DNA of 64,000 nt from Paraburkholderia fynbosensis (GTDB lineage: Bacteria; Pseudomonadota; Gammaproteobacteria; Burkholderiales; Burkholderiaceae): assembly GCF_902859935.1 (NCBI RefSeq), contig NZ_CADIKI010000015.1:62001-126000 (forward strand), read 5' to 3'. The notes beneath the pieces are model-generated. The model worked only from the letters and a program-made list of their open reading frames with translations. It had not been told where the DNA came from and did no database searches. Within the stretch, counting starts at the first letter, position 1. Each line of letters begins with the position of its first letter. Shown here piece after piece: positions 7,872 to 15,895 of the stretch. A program made the position numbers and the translations under genes.

Positions 7872-9578
7872 TTAAGCCAGATCCAGCGACGCCGTCAGAT
7901 CCCCGAGCGGTGCAAGCCCATTGCTCGCGAACGCCCGGTCGCGGGCACGCACGCCGGCGAGCGGCGGCAACCCATGCACACGGCTGATGAAGCGAAGAAT
8001 CGAGTTGGTGTCGTACACCGTGTGGTCGACGTACCCCTTCTTTGCCAGCGGCGAAATCACCAGCGCCGGAATCCGCGACCCCGGACCCCAGCGGTCGCCC
8101 TGCGGCGGCGCCACTGGGTCCCACCAGCCGCCGTTTTCATCGACAGTGACGAGCACGACCGTATTCGCCCATTGCGGGCCGCGCTGGATATGCTCGATCA
8201 GCGTCGCGATGTGACGGTCGCCCGATTCGACGTCGGCATAGCCCGCGTGCATATTCAGATCGCCCTGCGGCTTGTAGAACGTGACGGTGGGCAAGCGCCC
8301 CGCATCGATATCGGCGATCAGCCGGTTCGTCGACGCGTCGTTGCCGAGGCCGCCGTCGCGCAGATGCCTGCGCCGCGCCGCCGTGCCCGGCGCGTAATTG
8401 GCGAAGTAGTTGAACGGCTGGTGGTGATACTGGAAGTCGGGCACCGCGCCGGTATCCTGGTGCTCCAAAGCGTATTGCCACGCGCCGCTGTACCACGCCC
8501 AATCGACGCCTTTTTTCGTCAGCCGGTCGCCGATCGTCGCGTAGTTTTGCGGTTGCAGCACGCGCGGATTCATGAGGTCCGAGAGCGCTGGGTCGCCGCC
8601 TTCCGGCGCCCGCACGTTGCTCGGCTGATACGGCGGCGCCATCGTGTTGACCGCGTAACCGTCGGCGGTGAAGGCGCCGTCGTTGACGAATTTCGGCGGA
8701 CCGTCGAGCGCGGACGCGGGCGAGTCCGCCGCCATCTTCAGGCGCGTGCCGGTCGGATCGTCGCCTTCCACCACCGACACCAGTTTTTTCGCCGGGCTGT
8801 TGTGGATGTCGGGATAGAACGGTGCCTGCGCCGAGATCAGAAAGATATGGTTCAGCCAGGAGCCGCCGAAAGCGGCCATGAAGAAGTTGTCGCACAGCGT
8901 GTATTGCTGTGCGAGATTCCACAGACGCAGCGAGTCGGCGGAATTGCGGTAATGCCCCATGACGAGTCCGCCGGAATCGCCCCACGCGGCGAACTGGTTG
9001 TTGCGGCCGGCGTTGATCTGCATCTGGTTCTGATAGAAGCGATGCACCAGATCGCGTGTGATCACGCCGGTCGGCAGCGGCGCGCCGTGCGCATCGGCGA
9101 TGCGGAAAGGGCGGTTGTGCAGATGGTCCAGATCGTTCTGGCCGATCATGAAGCGCCGGCCGTCCACTTCCTGCGCTTGCGGCACGAGCCCGCCCCAGAT
9201 CGGGGGCAAGTGGGGCAACGGCGTTTTGCCGTCGCGGTCGAGTTGCAGATAGCGCTCGGCGCTCACCGCGTCGAGCGGATGCTGGACGCCGGGGAAGTTG
9301 CCGTACAGATTCGCGAAGCTGCGATTCTCCGCATAGATCACCACGATGTGTTTGACCTGATCGTGCAGCGCGGCGTCGAGGCGCAAGTCCGCCGCGCTGC
9401 GCGGTGCGCCGTCGCTCGCCGTGAGCTGATCGGTCTTGCAGCCCGTCAGCGCGAGGCCGAGGCCGACCGCCGCGAGCCCGGTAAGGACGCGGCGGCGGTC
9501 GGGATCGTCGGGGGTGTCGGCGGGGTTGTGAGCCGTGTTGTCGGCGTGTGGCGGCAGGCTGGAATCGTGGTCGGTCAT
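7872..9578 (-). CDS. Tat-exported phosphoesterase/acid phosphatase (AcpA type), putative lipoprotein
   Basis: 568 aa from ATG 9578 (the frame opens at 9611). The N-terminus has DRRRVLTGLAAVGLGLALTGC: a twin-arginine motif followed by a lipobox with Cys47, so it is probably exported folded and lipid-anchored. The catalytic domain is the phosphoesterase family (PF04185) with IYAENRSFANLYGN carrying the metal/nucleophile region, GHYRN, and later VLVTVDENGGWWDP and PALVISPLAKKGYVDH. AcpA and phospholipase C share this fold; the arrangement here suits acid phosphatase better. It would release phosphate from organic esters in the periplasm. Confidence 0.85.
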   Translation of the reverse strand: MTDHDSSLPPHADNTAHNPADTPDDPDRRRVLTGLAAVGLGLALTGCKTDQLTASDGAPRSAADLRLDAALHDQVKHIVVIYAENRSFANLYGNFPGVQHPLDAVSAERYLQLDRDGKTPLPHLPPIWGGLVPQAQEVDGRRFMIGQNDLDHLHNRPFRIADAHGAPLPTGVITRDLVHRFYQNQMQINAGRNNQFAAWGDSGGLVMGHYRNSADSLRLWNLAQQYTLCDNFFMAAFGGSWLNHIFLISAQAPFYPDIHNSPAKKLVSVVEGDDPTGTRLKMAADSPASALDGPPKFVNDGAFTADGYAVNTMAPPYQPSNVRAPEGGDPALSDLMNPRVLQPQNYATIGDRLTKKGVDWAWYSGAWQYALEHQDTGAVPDFQYHHQPFNYFANYAPGTAARRRHLRDGGLGNDASTNRLIADIDAGRLPTVTFYKPQGDLNMHAGYADVESGDRHIATLIEHIQRGPQWANTVVLVTVDENGGWWDPVAPPQGDRWGPGSRIPALVISPLAKKGYVDHTVYDTNSILRFISRVHGLPPLAGVRARDRAFASNGLAPLGDLTASLDLA

Positions 9579-9677
9579 CGGTGAGTTCCGAAGTGAGCGT
9601 GACGGACGCATAACCGCCGCTCGGGGCGGCGCGCGTCACCGGTTTGCGGATTGGAAGGAGGCGGGTGGCCTCGCGGG

Positions 9678-9965
9678 CTAAGGCAGTCGACGCTTCACGC
9701 GCCAACTATTGTGCGTTGCATCGACGGCGAGCAGCAGCCAATGCCGTGCATCCACGGGATGACGCCGTTGCGTTGCATAGCGGTCGACGTTCAACTCAAG
9801 CTCGTCATGCGCGCGCCGGCGACACGTGGCGTGCGCGCCCGAGCCGTCCGCGAATTCGACGATCGCAGCGGCCGCTCCGGCCGGCGCGGGCAGATGCGCG
9901 ATGCTGACTGCGCAGCCTGGATAAAGATGCGAGTCGGCAACCTGGATCTGAATGGAATCAGACAT
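9678..9965 (-). CDS. Hypothetical small protein
   Basis: 95 aa from ATG 9965 (MSDSIQIQV); ATG 9971 is two codons earlier. Beta-rich with SIQIQVADSHLYPGCAVSI and an ending WLLLAVDATHNSWRVKRRLP. No signal or membrane segment. No family recognised. The upstream extension of the frame to 10097 looks non-coding. Confidence 0.45.
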   Translation of the reverse strand: MSDSIQIQVADSHLYPGCAVSIAHLPAPAGAAAAIVEFADGSGAHATCRRRAHDELELNVDRYATQRRHPVDARHWLLLAVDATHNSWRVKRRLP

Positions 9966-10109
9966 GATCATGGCCTCCATACGCTTGGGCGGAGCGAGAG
10001 CGCCGCAGTGATGCTCAGCGCAATGGACCGGATCAAAGAATAGCACCGCGTAGCCGTTCCGCAATGGGTCATGGCGACGATAGTCGCGTCGCATCAAACC
10101 AGCGGCCGC

Positions 10110-10125
10110 CGCTCGTTAATGAGCG
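10110..10125. promoter_or_regulatory. 16-bp near-palindrome upstream of the IclR gene, possible operator
   Basis: CGCTCGTTAATGAGCG matches its reverse complement at 14 of 16 positions. A TATCAT -10-like box follows at 10141-10146 and the palindrome overlaps the expected -35 zone. Placement fits autoregulation by the downstream IclR protein; this is inference. Confidence 0.35.
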
Positions 10126-10158
10126 CCGCACGCTTCGCGCTATCATGCTGATCTGACC

Positions 10159-11163
10159 ATGATGAACAGCATAAAACGGCAGCCCAAGATGGCAAAAGAA
10201 GAGCAGACAGGAGTGGGACGCAAACTCACGAAGCCGCGTAGCGCGACAGCGTCGTCATCGAGGGACGATGCAGCGTTGCCGCAGACGGACGCCGTCGCCG
10301 CTTCCACCGATCCCTCCGACGAAGAGAGCGCCGGCGGATCGACCTATCTGGTGCCGGGCCTCGAGCGGGGCCTGCGCATTCTCGCTGAATTCAGCGCGCG
10401 CGAGCCGGTGCTCGGCGCGCCGGAACTGTCCAAGCGTATCGGCATTCCGCGCACCACCACCTTCCGCTTGTTGCAGACGCTCGAAGCGCTCGGCTTTCTC
10501 GAGCGCGTCAACGGCGACCGCTATTTCCGCCTGAGCGTCGGGGTGCTGAGGCTCGGTTTCGAATATCTGAGTTCGCTCGAACTGACCGACGTCGGCACGC
10601 CGATTCTCGAACGTCTGCGCGACGTCACCGGTCTGAGCACGCACCTGCTGATTCGCGATCAGCGCGATGTCGTGTTCGTCGCCAAAGCGCAAACCCATGC
10701 GCCAATGTTCAGCTCGGTGAAGGTCCACGTCGGTACCCGTTTGCCGGCGCATGCGACGGTGCACGGCCAGGTGCTGATGGGCGATTTGAGTTTCGAGGAA
10801 TTGCGGCAGCTGTATCCCGAGCCGCAACTCGAACGATTCACCGAACGCACGCCGGCTACCGTCGAAGAGTTGTATGGACGCGTGCGGGAAAGCGCGGCGC
10901 TCGGTTATGCGCTGAGCGAGGCGTCGTTCGAGCGGGGCATTTCGGTGGTGAGCGCGCCGGTACGCGATCAGAGCGGCAAGATCGTGGCCGCGTTGACCGT
11001 CACGATTCCACGCTCGGATATTGGTGAAGCCGAAGAGCGCGAACCGCTCGTCATCGCCGTTTGCCAGGCGGCGCTCGAACTGTCCGAGCGTCTCAGCTAT
11101 CGTCCCCGGCCGGATGATCCGACGGCGGCCCACGCGCGCCGCAAGCAGGTCGCGGCAAGTTGA
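10159..11163 (+). CDS. IclR-family transcriptional regulator
   Basis: 334 aa. A disordered Ser/Ala/Asp-rich N-terminal tail (residues 1-62) precedes the winged helix-turn-helix (about 65-122: PGLERGLRILAEF, APELSKRIGIPRTTTFRLLQTLE) and an IclR effector domain (about 135-320, with VFVAKAQTHAPMFSS, GTRLPAHATVHGQVLMG, SEASFERGISVVSAPV). It is a close paralogue of the regulator at 16799-17686, with long identical blocks, so the two may recognise related operators. The start is uncertain: ATG 10159, 10162 or 10189. It lies just before the porin gene and the catabolic operon. Confidence 0.9.
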   Translation: MMNSIKRQPKMAKEEQTGVGRKLTKPRSATASSSRDDAALPQTDAVAASTDPSDEESAGGSTYLVPGLERGLRILAEFSAREPVLGAPELSKRIGIPRTTTFRLLQTLEALGFLERVNGDRYFRLSVGVLRLGFEYLSSLELTDVGTPILERLRDVTGLSTHLLIRDQRDVVFVAKAQTHAPMFSSVKVHVGTRLPAHATVHGQVLMGDLSFEELRQLYPEPQLERFTERTPATVEELYGRVRESAALGYALSEASFERGISVVSAPVRDQSGKIVAALTVTIPRSDIGEAEEREPLVIAVCQAALELSERLSYRPRPDDPTAAHARRKQVAAS

Positions 11164-11165
11164 GT

Positions 11166-11191
11166 CAGCGCTGACGTTGCCGTCAGCGCTG
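11166..11191 (+). terminator. Strong hairpin after the IclR gene
   Basis: Perfect 11-bp stem CAGCGCTGACG/CGTCAGCGCTG with loop TTGC starting three bases after the stop codon. It lacks a good T-tract, so termination efficiency is uncertain. Confidence 0.5.
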
Positions 11192-11261
11192 GTTGGCAAT
11201 GCCGGTTGCGCGTGCAGCCGGACTGCGCAGTTCACGTCACCCTCACCCTCCGTTGGGCAGT

Positions 11262-12335
11262 TCAGAACGAATGATGGATGCCGGTCAGAACAATCGTCTG
11301 GTTCCGTCCGCTCGACACACCCGCAGTGAAGAACGCGGCGTTGGTGTCCGAACCCGCGCGCTGATACAGCGCATTCACGTACACTTGCGTCGCCTTCGAC
11401 AGCGCATAGATATCGCCGATCATGAACTGCGTCCAGCGATGCCCGGCCAATGTCGTCGTCGCGGCGCCGCCGGCTACGGTGTTGAACGGCGTGAACTGGT
11501 AATTCGCGCCCGCGTCGTAGCTCTGATACGTGTCCGAATGTCCCGCCGATTCCAGCTTCACACGCGTATACAACGCGTGCACCAGCAGCTTGCCGAACTG
11601 GTACGACGCGCCCGCGCCCATGTTCTGAACCTTGTCGGCGACGTAGTTGGCGGCGGGCACGCCCTGGAACGTGGTGATGCCGGTGGTGACGATCGACGGC
11701 GTACGGTCGTGTTCGTTCGAATACGACGCGCCCGCCTTGAACGGACCGTTTGCATAACTAAGAGCAAAGCTCATCGTCCGGCCGGTGGCGAAATTGGTCG
11801 TGTTGCCCAGACCCATCATCGCACCGACGGAAAAGCCGCCGAAAGTCGCTGAACGGAATTTCACCGAGTTGTCGAACGGCACCACGCCGGTGTCGGCGAG
11901 CGAGTCGATGTTGCCCGGATGGAACGCATACCAGCTCGCGGCCAGATAGGCGGTGCTCAGCGGACCAAGCACGTCAAAGCTGAACGGCGTCTGATGGCCG
12001 AAGGTGAGCGCGCCGATCTTGTCCGAACTCAAGCCGACGAACGCCTGGCGATTGAACAGCGTGCCCGATTTAGCGAACGCGCCAGTGTTCGTGTAGAAGC
12101 CGTTTTCAAGCTGGAAGATCGCCTTCAAACCGCCACCCAGATCTTCCACGCCTTTGAGGCCCCAGCGGTCGGGCTGCATGTTGCCCTGTTCCATCATCCA
12201 CTTGGAATGACCTCCCACATTGCTGACGTACGCGATACCGGCATCCAGGCTGCCGTATAGCGTCACGCTGCTCTGCGCCCATGCGCTTGTGGTCGCGCAG
12301 ATTGCCGTCAAGCCGGCTGCAATGATGTGCTTCAC
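11262..12335 (-). CDS. Gram-negative trimeric porin
   Basis: 357 aa outer-membrane beta-barrel of the Burkholderia porin group. A Sec signal peptide (1-20, TSAWAQ) is followed by SSVTLYGSLDAGIAYVSN, the loop region GLKGVEDLGGGLKAIFQLENGF, the LFNRQAFVGLSS strand, and the terminal aromatic residue in HHSF required for barrel assembly. It probably forms a general or substrate-specific channel. Its promoter faces the catabolic operon across 435 bases and shares a TATAAT-TTCCATA element with it, suggesting that it admits the operon's substrate. Confidence 0.93.
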   Translation of the reverse strand: MKHIIAAGLTAICATTSAWAQSSVTLYGSLDAGIAYVSNVGGHSKWMMEQGNMQPDRWGLKGVEDLGGGLKAIFQLENGFYTNTGAFAKSGTLFNRQAFVGLSSDKIGALTFGHQTPFSFDVLGPLSTAYLAASWYAFHPGNIDSLADTGVVPFDNSVKFRSATFGGFSVGAMMGLGNTTNFATGRTMSFALSYANGPFKAGASYSNEHDRTPSIVTTGITTFQGVPAANYVADKVQNMGAGASYQFGKLLVHALYTRVKLESAGHSDTYQSYDAGANYQFTPFNTVAGGAATTTLAGHRWTQFMIGDIYALSKATQVYVNALYQRAGSDTNAAFFTAGVSSGRNQTIVLTGIHHSF

Positions 12336-12480
12336 CGTTGGTTCTCCTGATCACACGACGCCGGCTTGCGCCGCATGCGTCGTCCCTGATCCTTGCTTTG
12401 GGTTGAATGCAGTTGCGGGTTTATGCGCGAAAACTGCTCCGCTTTTGTTTCACCTATGGGCGTTTGTATCGCCTATGGAA

Positions 12481-12486
12481 ATTATA
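12481..12486 (-). promoter_or_regulatory. -10 box of the porin promoter
   Basis: On the minus strand TATAAT is directly followed by TTCCATA, and a second CCATAGG repeat lies 19 bases further downstream. TTGACC at 12501-12506 could be a -35 but at only 14 bp spacing. The TATAAT-TTCCATA pair recurs in the divergent operon promoter at 12705. Confidence 0.45.
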
Positions 12487-12704
12487 GTGAGTCCAGAAGT
12501 GGTCAAAATAAATTTTCGGACCCGTACAAACCCGAGTCATGCGTCATGCGTTGCTCTGCGAATTCGACGAAAACTCAAGCCTGGTAAGACTTGGAGTCCG
12601 TTCGTGCGTCTCTCCCGGAGCGCTGCGAGCAGTGTCGTGGGCACCACAGTCGGTGTTTTCCCCTACGACTTCAGATTTTTATTTTTTCTCGCCGAAGCCG
12701 CTCC

Positions 12705-12718
12705 TATAATCTTCCATA
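12705..12718 (+). promoter_or_regulatory. -10 box of the catabolic operon plus TTCCATA half-site
   Basis: A consensus TATAAT at 12705-12710, one base, then TTCCATA at 12712-12718. The -35 region is only a T-rich run, which suggests that an activator may be needed. The first gene starts at 12771. Confidence 0.5.
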
Positions 12719-12729
12719 CACGAACTGAT

Positions 12730-12745
12730 GTTCCTTATATGGAAC
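12730..12745. promoter_or_regulatory. Near-palindromic operator candidate for an IclR-type regulator
   Basis: GTTCCTTATATGGAAC matches its reverse complement at 14 of 16 positions. It lies 20-35 bases downstream of the -10 box and 25 bases before the first start codon, a place where bound protein would block transcription. The TATGGAA/TTCCATA half-site recurs at both promoters of this divergent region. IclR proteins are known to bind palindromes of this size; the pairing with the local IclR genes is inferred. Confidence 0.45.
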
Positions 12746-12770
12746 GCAGAGCTCCCGGAGAAGGCAAAAA

Positions 12771-13085
12771 ATGACTGATCAATGGCGCTGCGCCGGCCAT
12801 GCCGGCGACCTGTCCGAAGACGCGCCGCTCGAGTTCAAGCTCGACGGCACCGAAATCGGCATCTACAAGGTGGGTGGCGAGCTTTACGCACTCGAAAATG
12901 TTTGCCCCCACGCATACGCATTGCTGACGCAAGGCTTTGTCGACGGCGACACCGTCGAGTGCCCGCTGCACGAGGCCGTGTTTCATATCCCCACCGGCAA
13001 GTGTCTGAAGGAGCCCGGCGGCCGCGACCTCAAGATGTATTCCGTACGTCTGGCAGGCGAAGAAATCCAGATCAAGGTGGCATGA
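12771..13085 (+). CDS. Rieske [2Fe-2S] ferredoxin of a ring-hydroxylating oxygenase system
   Basis: 104 aa, usual length for an oxygenase ferredoxin. The cluster ligands are Cys45/His47 (CPH) and Cys64/His67 (CPLH), with the common EPGGRDLKMYSVRL end. It carries electrons from the reductase (23476-24741) to the oxygenase (13448-14542). ATG 12771 follows a GGAGAAGG ribosome site. First gene of the long catabolic operon, directly after the operator candidate. Confidence 0.93.
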   Translation: MTDQWRCAGHAGDLSEDAPLEFKLDGTEIGIYKVGGELYALENVCPHAYALLTQGFVDGDTVECPLHEAVFHIPTGKCLKEPGGRDLKMYSVRLAGEEIQIKVA

Positions 13086-13086
13086 C

Positions 13087-13398
13087 ATGCGTGAGGTAGC
13101 CGTGAACTTCAATCCGTTTCTGAAACCGTGGCTCGCACCGCAGCCGAACAACGTCGCCGGCAAGGGCGTGATCGAGAAGCCGGGCGAGACCGAAAACTTC
13201 ATCTGGCAAACGCGCAAGGCCGAGCCGACCCAATACGAGAACGACTTCGGCGACGCGCTCGAAAAAGTCTTCGAAGCGGGCGCGATGGAGTTGCAGGAGG
13301 TCGTCGACGGTTTGAACCGCGTCGGCTTCCGCACGCCGGAAGGCACGGCGTGGGACGCGGAGCGTCTCGCCACCGAATTCCGTCTGCTCGCCGACTAA
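13087..13398 (+). CDS. Small recombinase-like helix-turn-helix protein in the oxygenase operon
   Basis: 103 aa from ATG 13087, or 98 aa from GTG 13102, which has GAGG at a better distance. The N-terminus NFNPFLKPWLAPQPNN is followed by an acidic linker and a helical C-terminal half (LEKVFEAGAMELQEVVDGLNRVGFRTPEGTAWDAERLATEF), which resembles the recombinase-type HTH found in site-specific resolvases. No catalytic serine-recombinase domain is present, so recombination is not expected. A DNA-binding or protein-partner role in the oxygenase system is possible. Confidence 0.7.
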   Translation: MREVAVNFNPFLKPWLAPQPNNVAGKGVIEKPGETENFIWQTRKAEPTQYENDFGDALEKVFEAGAMELQEVVDGLNRVGFRTPEGTAWDAERLATEFRLLAD

Positions 13399-13447
13399 GC
13401 GCGCTTTCCCGAACACGTTTCATCGCATCCGTACCCGGAGTCTCTTC

Positions 13448-14542
13448 ATGACGTCCCCCACGACAACTCAAGGCGCAGCCGACCCGATCCAGTCGTACCT
13501 CAACCAAGGCCTGCGCAACTACTGGTATCCGGTCGCGCCGAGCTGGCAAGTCGGCGACGCGCCGGTCGGCATCACGCGCCTCGGCGACCAGATCGTGCTG
13601 TGGCGCGACAAGGAAGGCAAAGTCCGCGCGCTCGAAGACCGCTGCCCGCATCGCGGCGCGCGTCTGTCGCTCGGCTGGAACCTCGGCGGCAGCGTCGCCT
13701 GCTGGTATCACGGCATCGAAGTCGACGGCAGCGGCACCGTGCAGCGCGTGCCGGCCGTGTCGGCCTGTCCGCTGGAAGGCCAGAAGTGCGTGAAGTCGTA
13801 CCCAGTCGAAGAGCACGCCGGCGCGATCTTTCTGTGGTTCGGCGACGACGCGCATAAGGAACCCGCGCCGCTCACGCTGCCGGAAGAACTGGTCGGCGAG
13901 GAGTACGCGAGCTTTCTGTGCACGTCGCACTGGAAGTGCAACTACCAGTACGCGATCGACAACGTGATGGACCCGATGCACGGCGCCTATCTGCATGCGA
14001 CATCGCACTCGATGGCCGAAGGCGACAAGCAGGCCGACATGCGCGTGCGCAAGACCGAAACCGGTCTGATGTTCGAGAAGGTCGGCCAGCGCGACGTGAA
14101 TTTCGACTGGGTGGAACTCGGCGAAACCGGCACCCTGTGGATGCGCCTCGCGATTCCGTACAAGAAGAAGTTCGGCCCGGGCGGCAGCTTCGGGATCATC
14201 GGCTTCGCCGTACCCGTCGACGAAGACAACTGCCAGGTCTATTTCTGGCGTACCCGCAAGGTGCAAGGCTGGCAGCGCGACGCATGGCGCTTCCTGTACC
14301 GCAACCGTCTGGAAGGTCTGCATTGGGCCGTGCTCGAGCAAGACCGCTACGTGCTCGAAAGCATGGCGCCGAACGCGCGTGACCACGAGTTCCTCTATCA
14401 GCACGACGTCGGCATGACGCGTGTGCGCCGCATGCTGCGTCAGCGCGCGCAACAGCACTTCGCCGACCTCGACGCGCATCGCGCTCGACTGGCGGCAGCC
14501 GCGCCGGCCGCGACGCAAGCAGCAGGCCACAGCCATGCATAA
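13448..14542 (+). CDS. Aromatic ring-hydroxylating oxygenase, Rieske alpha subunit
   Basis: 364 aa. The Rieske domain (about residues 25-135) has Cys66/His68 and Cys85/His88. The catalytic domain carries the mononuclear iron motif Asp175-x2-His178-x4-His183 within DNVMDPMHGAYLH, preceded by Asp171. No beta-subunit gene is nearby, so it is probably an alpha-only (homotrimeric) type such as the phthalate/vanillate-demethylase branch. Substrate unknown. It overlaps the following SDR by 8 nt (ATGCATAA). Confidence 0.92.
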   Translation: MTSPTTTQGAADPIQSYLNQGLRNYWYPVAPSWQVGDAPVGITRLGDQIVLWRDKEGKVRALEDRCPHRGARLSLGWNLGGSVACWYHGIEVDGSGTVQRVPAVSACPLEGQKCVKSYPVEEHAGAIFLWFGDDAHKEPAPLTLPEELVGEEYASFLCTSHWKCNYQYAIDNVMDPMHGAYLHATSHSMAEGDKQADMRVRKTETGLMFEKVGQRDVNFDWVELGETGTLWMRLAIPYKKKFGPGGSFGIIGFAVPVDEDNCQVYFWRTRKVQGWQRDAWRFLYRNRLEGLHWAVLEQDRYVLESMAPNARDHEFLYQHDVGMTRVRRMLRQRAQQHFADLDAHRARLAAAAPAATQAAGHSHA

Positions 14543-15302
14543 CGACGCACACGCAGCGCTCAATGGCCGGCGCGTCCTCGTGACGGGCGGCGCGCGCGGT
14601 CTCGGCGCGGCGTTTGTCCGTGCGCTGGTGCAAGCCGGCGCGCAAGTGGTATTCGGCGACGTGCTGCGCGACGAAGGCGCGGCGCTCGCGGAGTCGCTGC
14701 GCGGGCGAGGCCATGCGGCGACCTACCTGCCGCTCGATCTCGCCAACCCCGTCAGCATCGAACAGTTCGCGCAGGAAGGCGCGGCGCAACTCGGCGGCAT
14801 CGATGCGCTGATCAACAACGCGGCGATCACCAACTCCGGCGGCAAGTTTGCCGACGAACTGTCGGTCCAGACGTGGGACGCCGTGATGAACGTCAACGTG
14901 CGCGGCACCTGGCTGATGAGCATCGCCGCGCTGCCGTATCTGCGCGACTCGCGCCGCGGCAGCATCGTCAACATCGCGTCGGACACGGCGATGTGGGGCG
15001 CGCCGAAGCTGCTCGCGTACGTCGCGAGCAAAGGCGCGGTGATTTCGATGACGCGCTCGCTGGCGCGCGAATTCGGCGCTCATCAGGTGATCGTCAACGC
15101 CATCGCGCCGGGGCTCACCGAAGTCGAGGCCACCGCGTACGTGCCCGCCGAGCGTCACGAGTACTACCTGCAAGGCCGCGCGCTCACGCGTGCGCAAGTG
15201 CCCGACGACGTAACCGGGCCTGTGCTGTTCCTGTTGTCCGACGCCGCGCGCTTCGTGACCGGCCAGTTGCTGCCGGTGAACGGCGGCTTCGTGATGAATT
15301 GA
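14535..15302 (+). CDS. Short-chain dehydrogenase/reductase
   Basis: 255 aa from ATG 14535, which overlaps the oxygenase stop by 8 nt. Classical SDR: TGGARGLG for cofactor binding, NNAAIT, the catalytic Ser in VNIASD and Tyr/Lys in YVASKGA, and a C-terminal TGQLLPVNGGFVM. In this operon it is likely to oxidise an alcohol or cis-diol made by the oxygenase with NAD(P)+. The frame is open upstream to 14421 but that part overlaps the oxygenase. Confidence 0.9.
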   Translation: MHNDAHAALNGRRVLVTGGARGLGAAFVRALVQAGAQVVFGDVLRDEGAALAESLRGRGHAATYLPLDLANPVSIEQFAQEGAAQLGGIDALINNAAITNSGGKFADELSVQTWDAVMNVNVRGTWLMSIAALPYLRDSRRGSIVNIASDTAMWGAPKLLAYVASKGAVISMTRSLAREFGAHQVIVNAIAPGLTEVEATAYVPAERHEYYLQGRALTRAQVPDDVTGPVLFLLSDAARFVTGQLLPVNGGFVMN

Positions 15303-15328
15303 TCTTGTCGAATCGAAAGGAGAAAGAA

Positions 15329-15856
15329 ATGGCGGACGCCGATATCGAACGCAAATCGTGGGACCAATCCGCGGACGCGAGCTTCGCACAATGGCTGGAC
15401 AGCCGCGTCGCGCGCCTGGAAACGCGTCGTTACGACTGGGACGCGCTGAAGTTCCAGGCCGACTACGACCCGAAGTATCGCCGCGCGCAAATGCGCTATG
15501 TCGGCACGGGCGGCACGGGCGTCGCGAAGGACATGAACACGGTGCCGGCAGGCGGCTTCACGTTCTCGACGATGGTGATCCCGGCCGGCAACGTCGGCCC
15601 GAGCCATATTCATATGGATGTCGAAGAAATTTTCTTCGTGCTGCGCGGCAAGATGAAAGTGATCTGCGAGAAAGACGGTGAAACGTGGGAAGCGGTGCTC
15701 GGCGAGCGTGATCTGATCTCGGTGCCGCCGGGCGTCTACCGCACGGAAATTAACGTCGGCGAAGAAGACGCGCTGATGTGCGTGATGCTCGGCTCGCCGA
15801 AACCGATCACGCCGACGTATCCGCCGGATTCGCCGCTCGCCAGGCTCAAGCGCTAA
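15329..15856 (+). CDS. Cupin-domain protein
   Basis: 175 aa. Start ATG 15329 is preceded by AAAGGAGAAAGAA. The cupin core has the metal motif HIHMDVEE (His-x-His...Glu) near residue 92 and a second conserved part GERDLISVPPGVYRTEINVGEED. Such proteins can be ring-cleaving or other metal-dependent dioxygenases, isomerases or small-molecule sensors. The N-terminal 60 residues (RRYDWDALKFQADYDPKYRR) are outside the cupin barrel. The pathway context suggests a catalytic role. Confidence 0.8.
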   Translation: MADADIERKSWDQSADASFAQWLDSRVARLETRRYDWDALKFQADYDPKYRRAQMRYVGTGGTGVAKDMNTVPAGGFTFSTMVIPAGNVGPSHIHMDVEEIFFVLRGKMKVICEKDGETWEAVLGERDLISVPPGVYRTEINVGEEDALMCVMLGSPKPITPTYPPDSPLARLKR

Positions 15857-15895
15857 GCCTGCCGCATCGTTGTGAAAACACCCGCGAAGGAAATC

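Noticed and set aside
7974..9705. Two long antisense open frames (about 520-540 codons) over the Tat phosphoesterase
   Set aside because: They are Arg/Ala-rich with no recognisable motif and mirror the coding frame of the phosphoesterase; typical shadow frames of GC-rich DNA.
12220..12774. 184-codon frame in the porin-operon divergent region
   Set aside because: It overlaps the porin start and both promoters, and its composition is not gene-like.
13199..14563. 454-codon minus-strand frame over the oxygenase
   Set aside because: Shadow of the oxygenase and the end of the small HTH gene; no motif.
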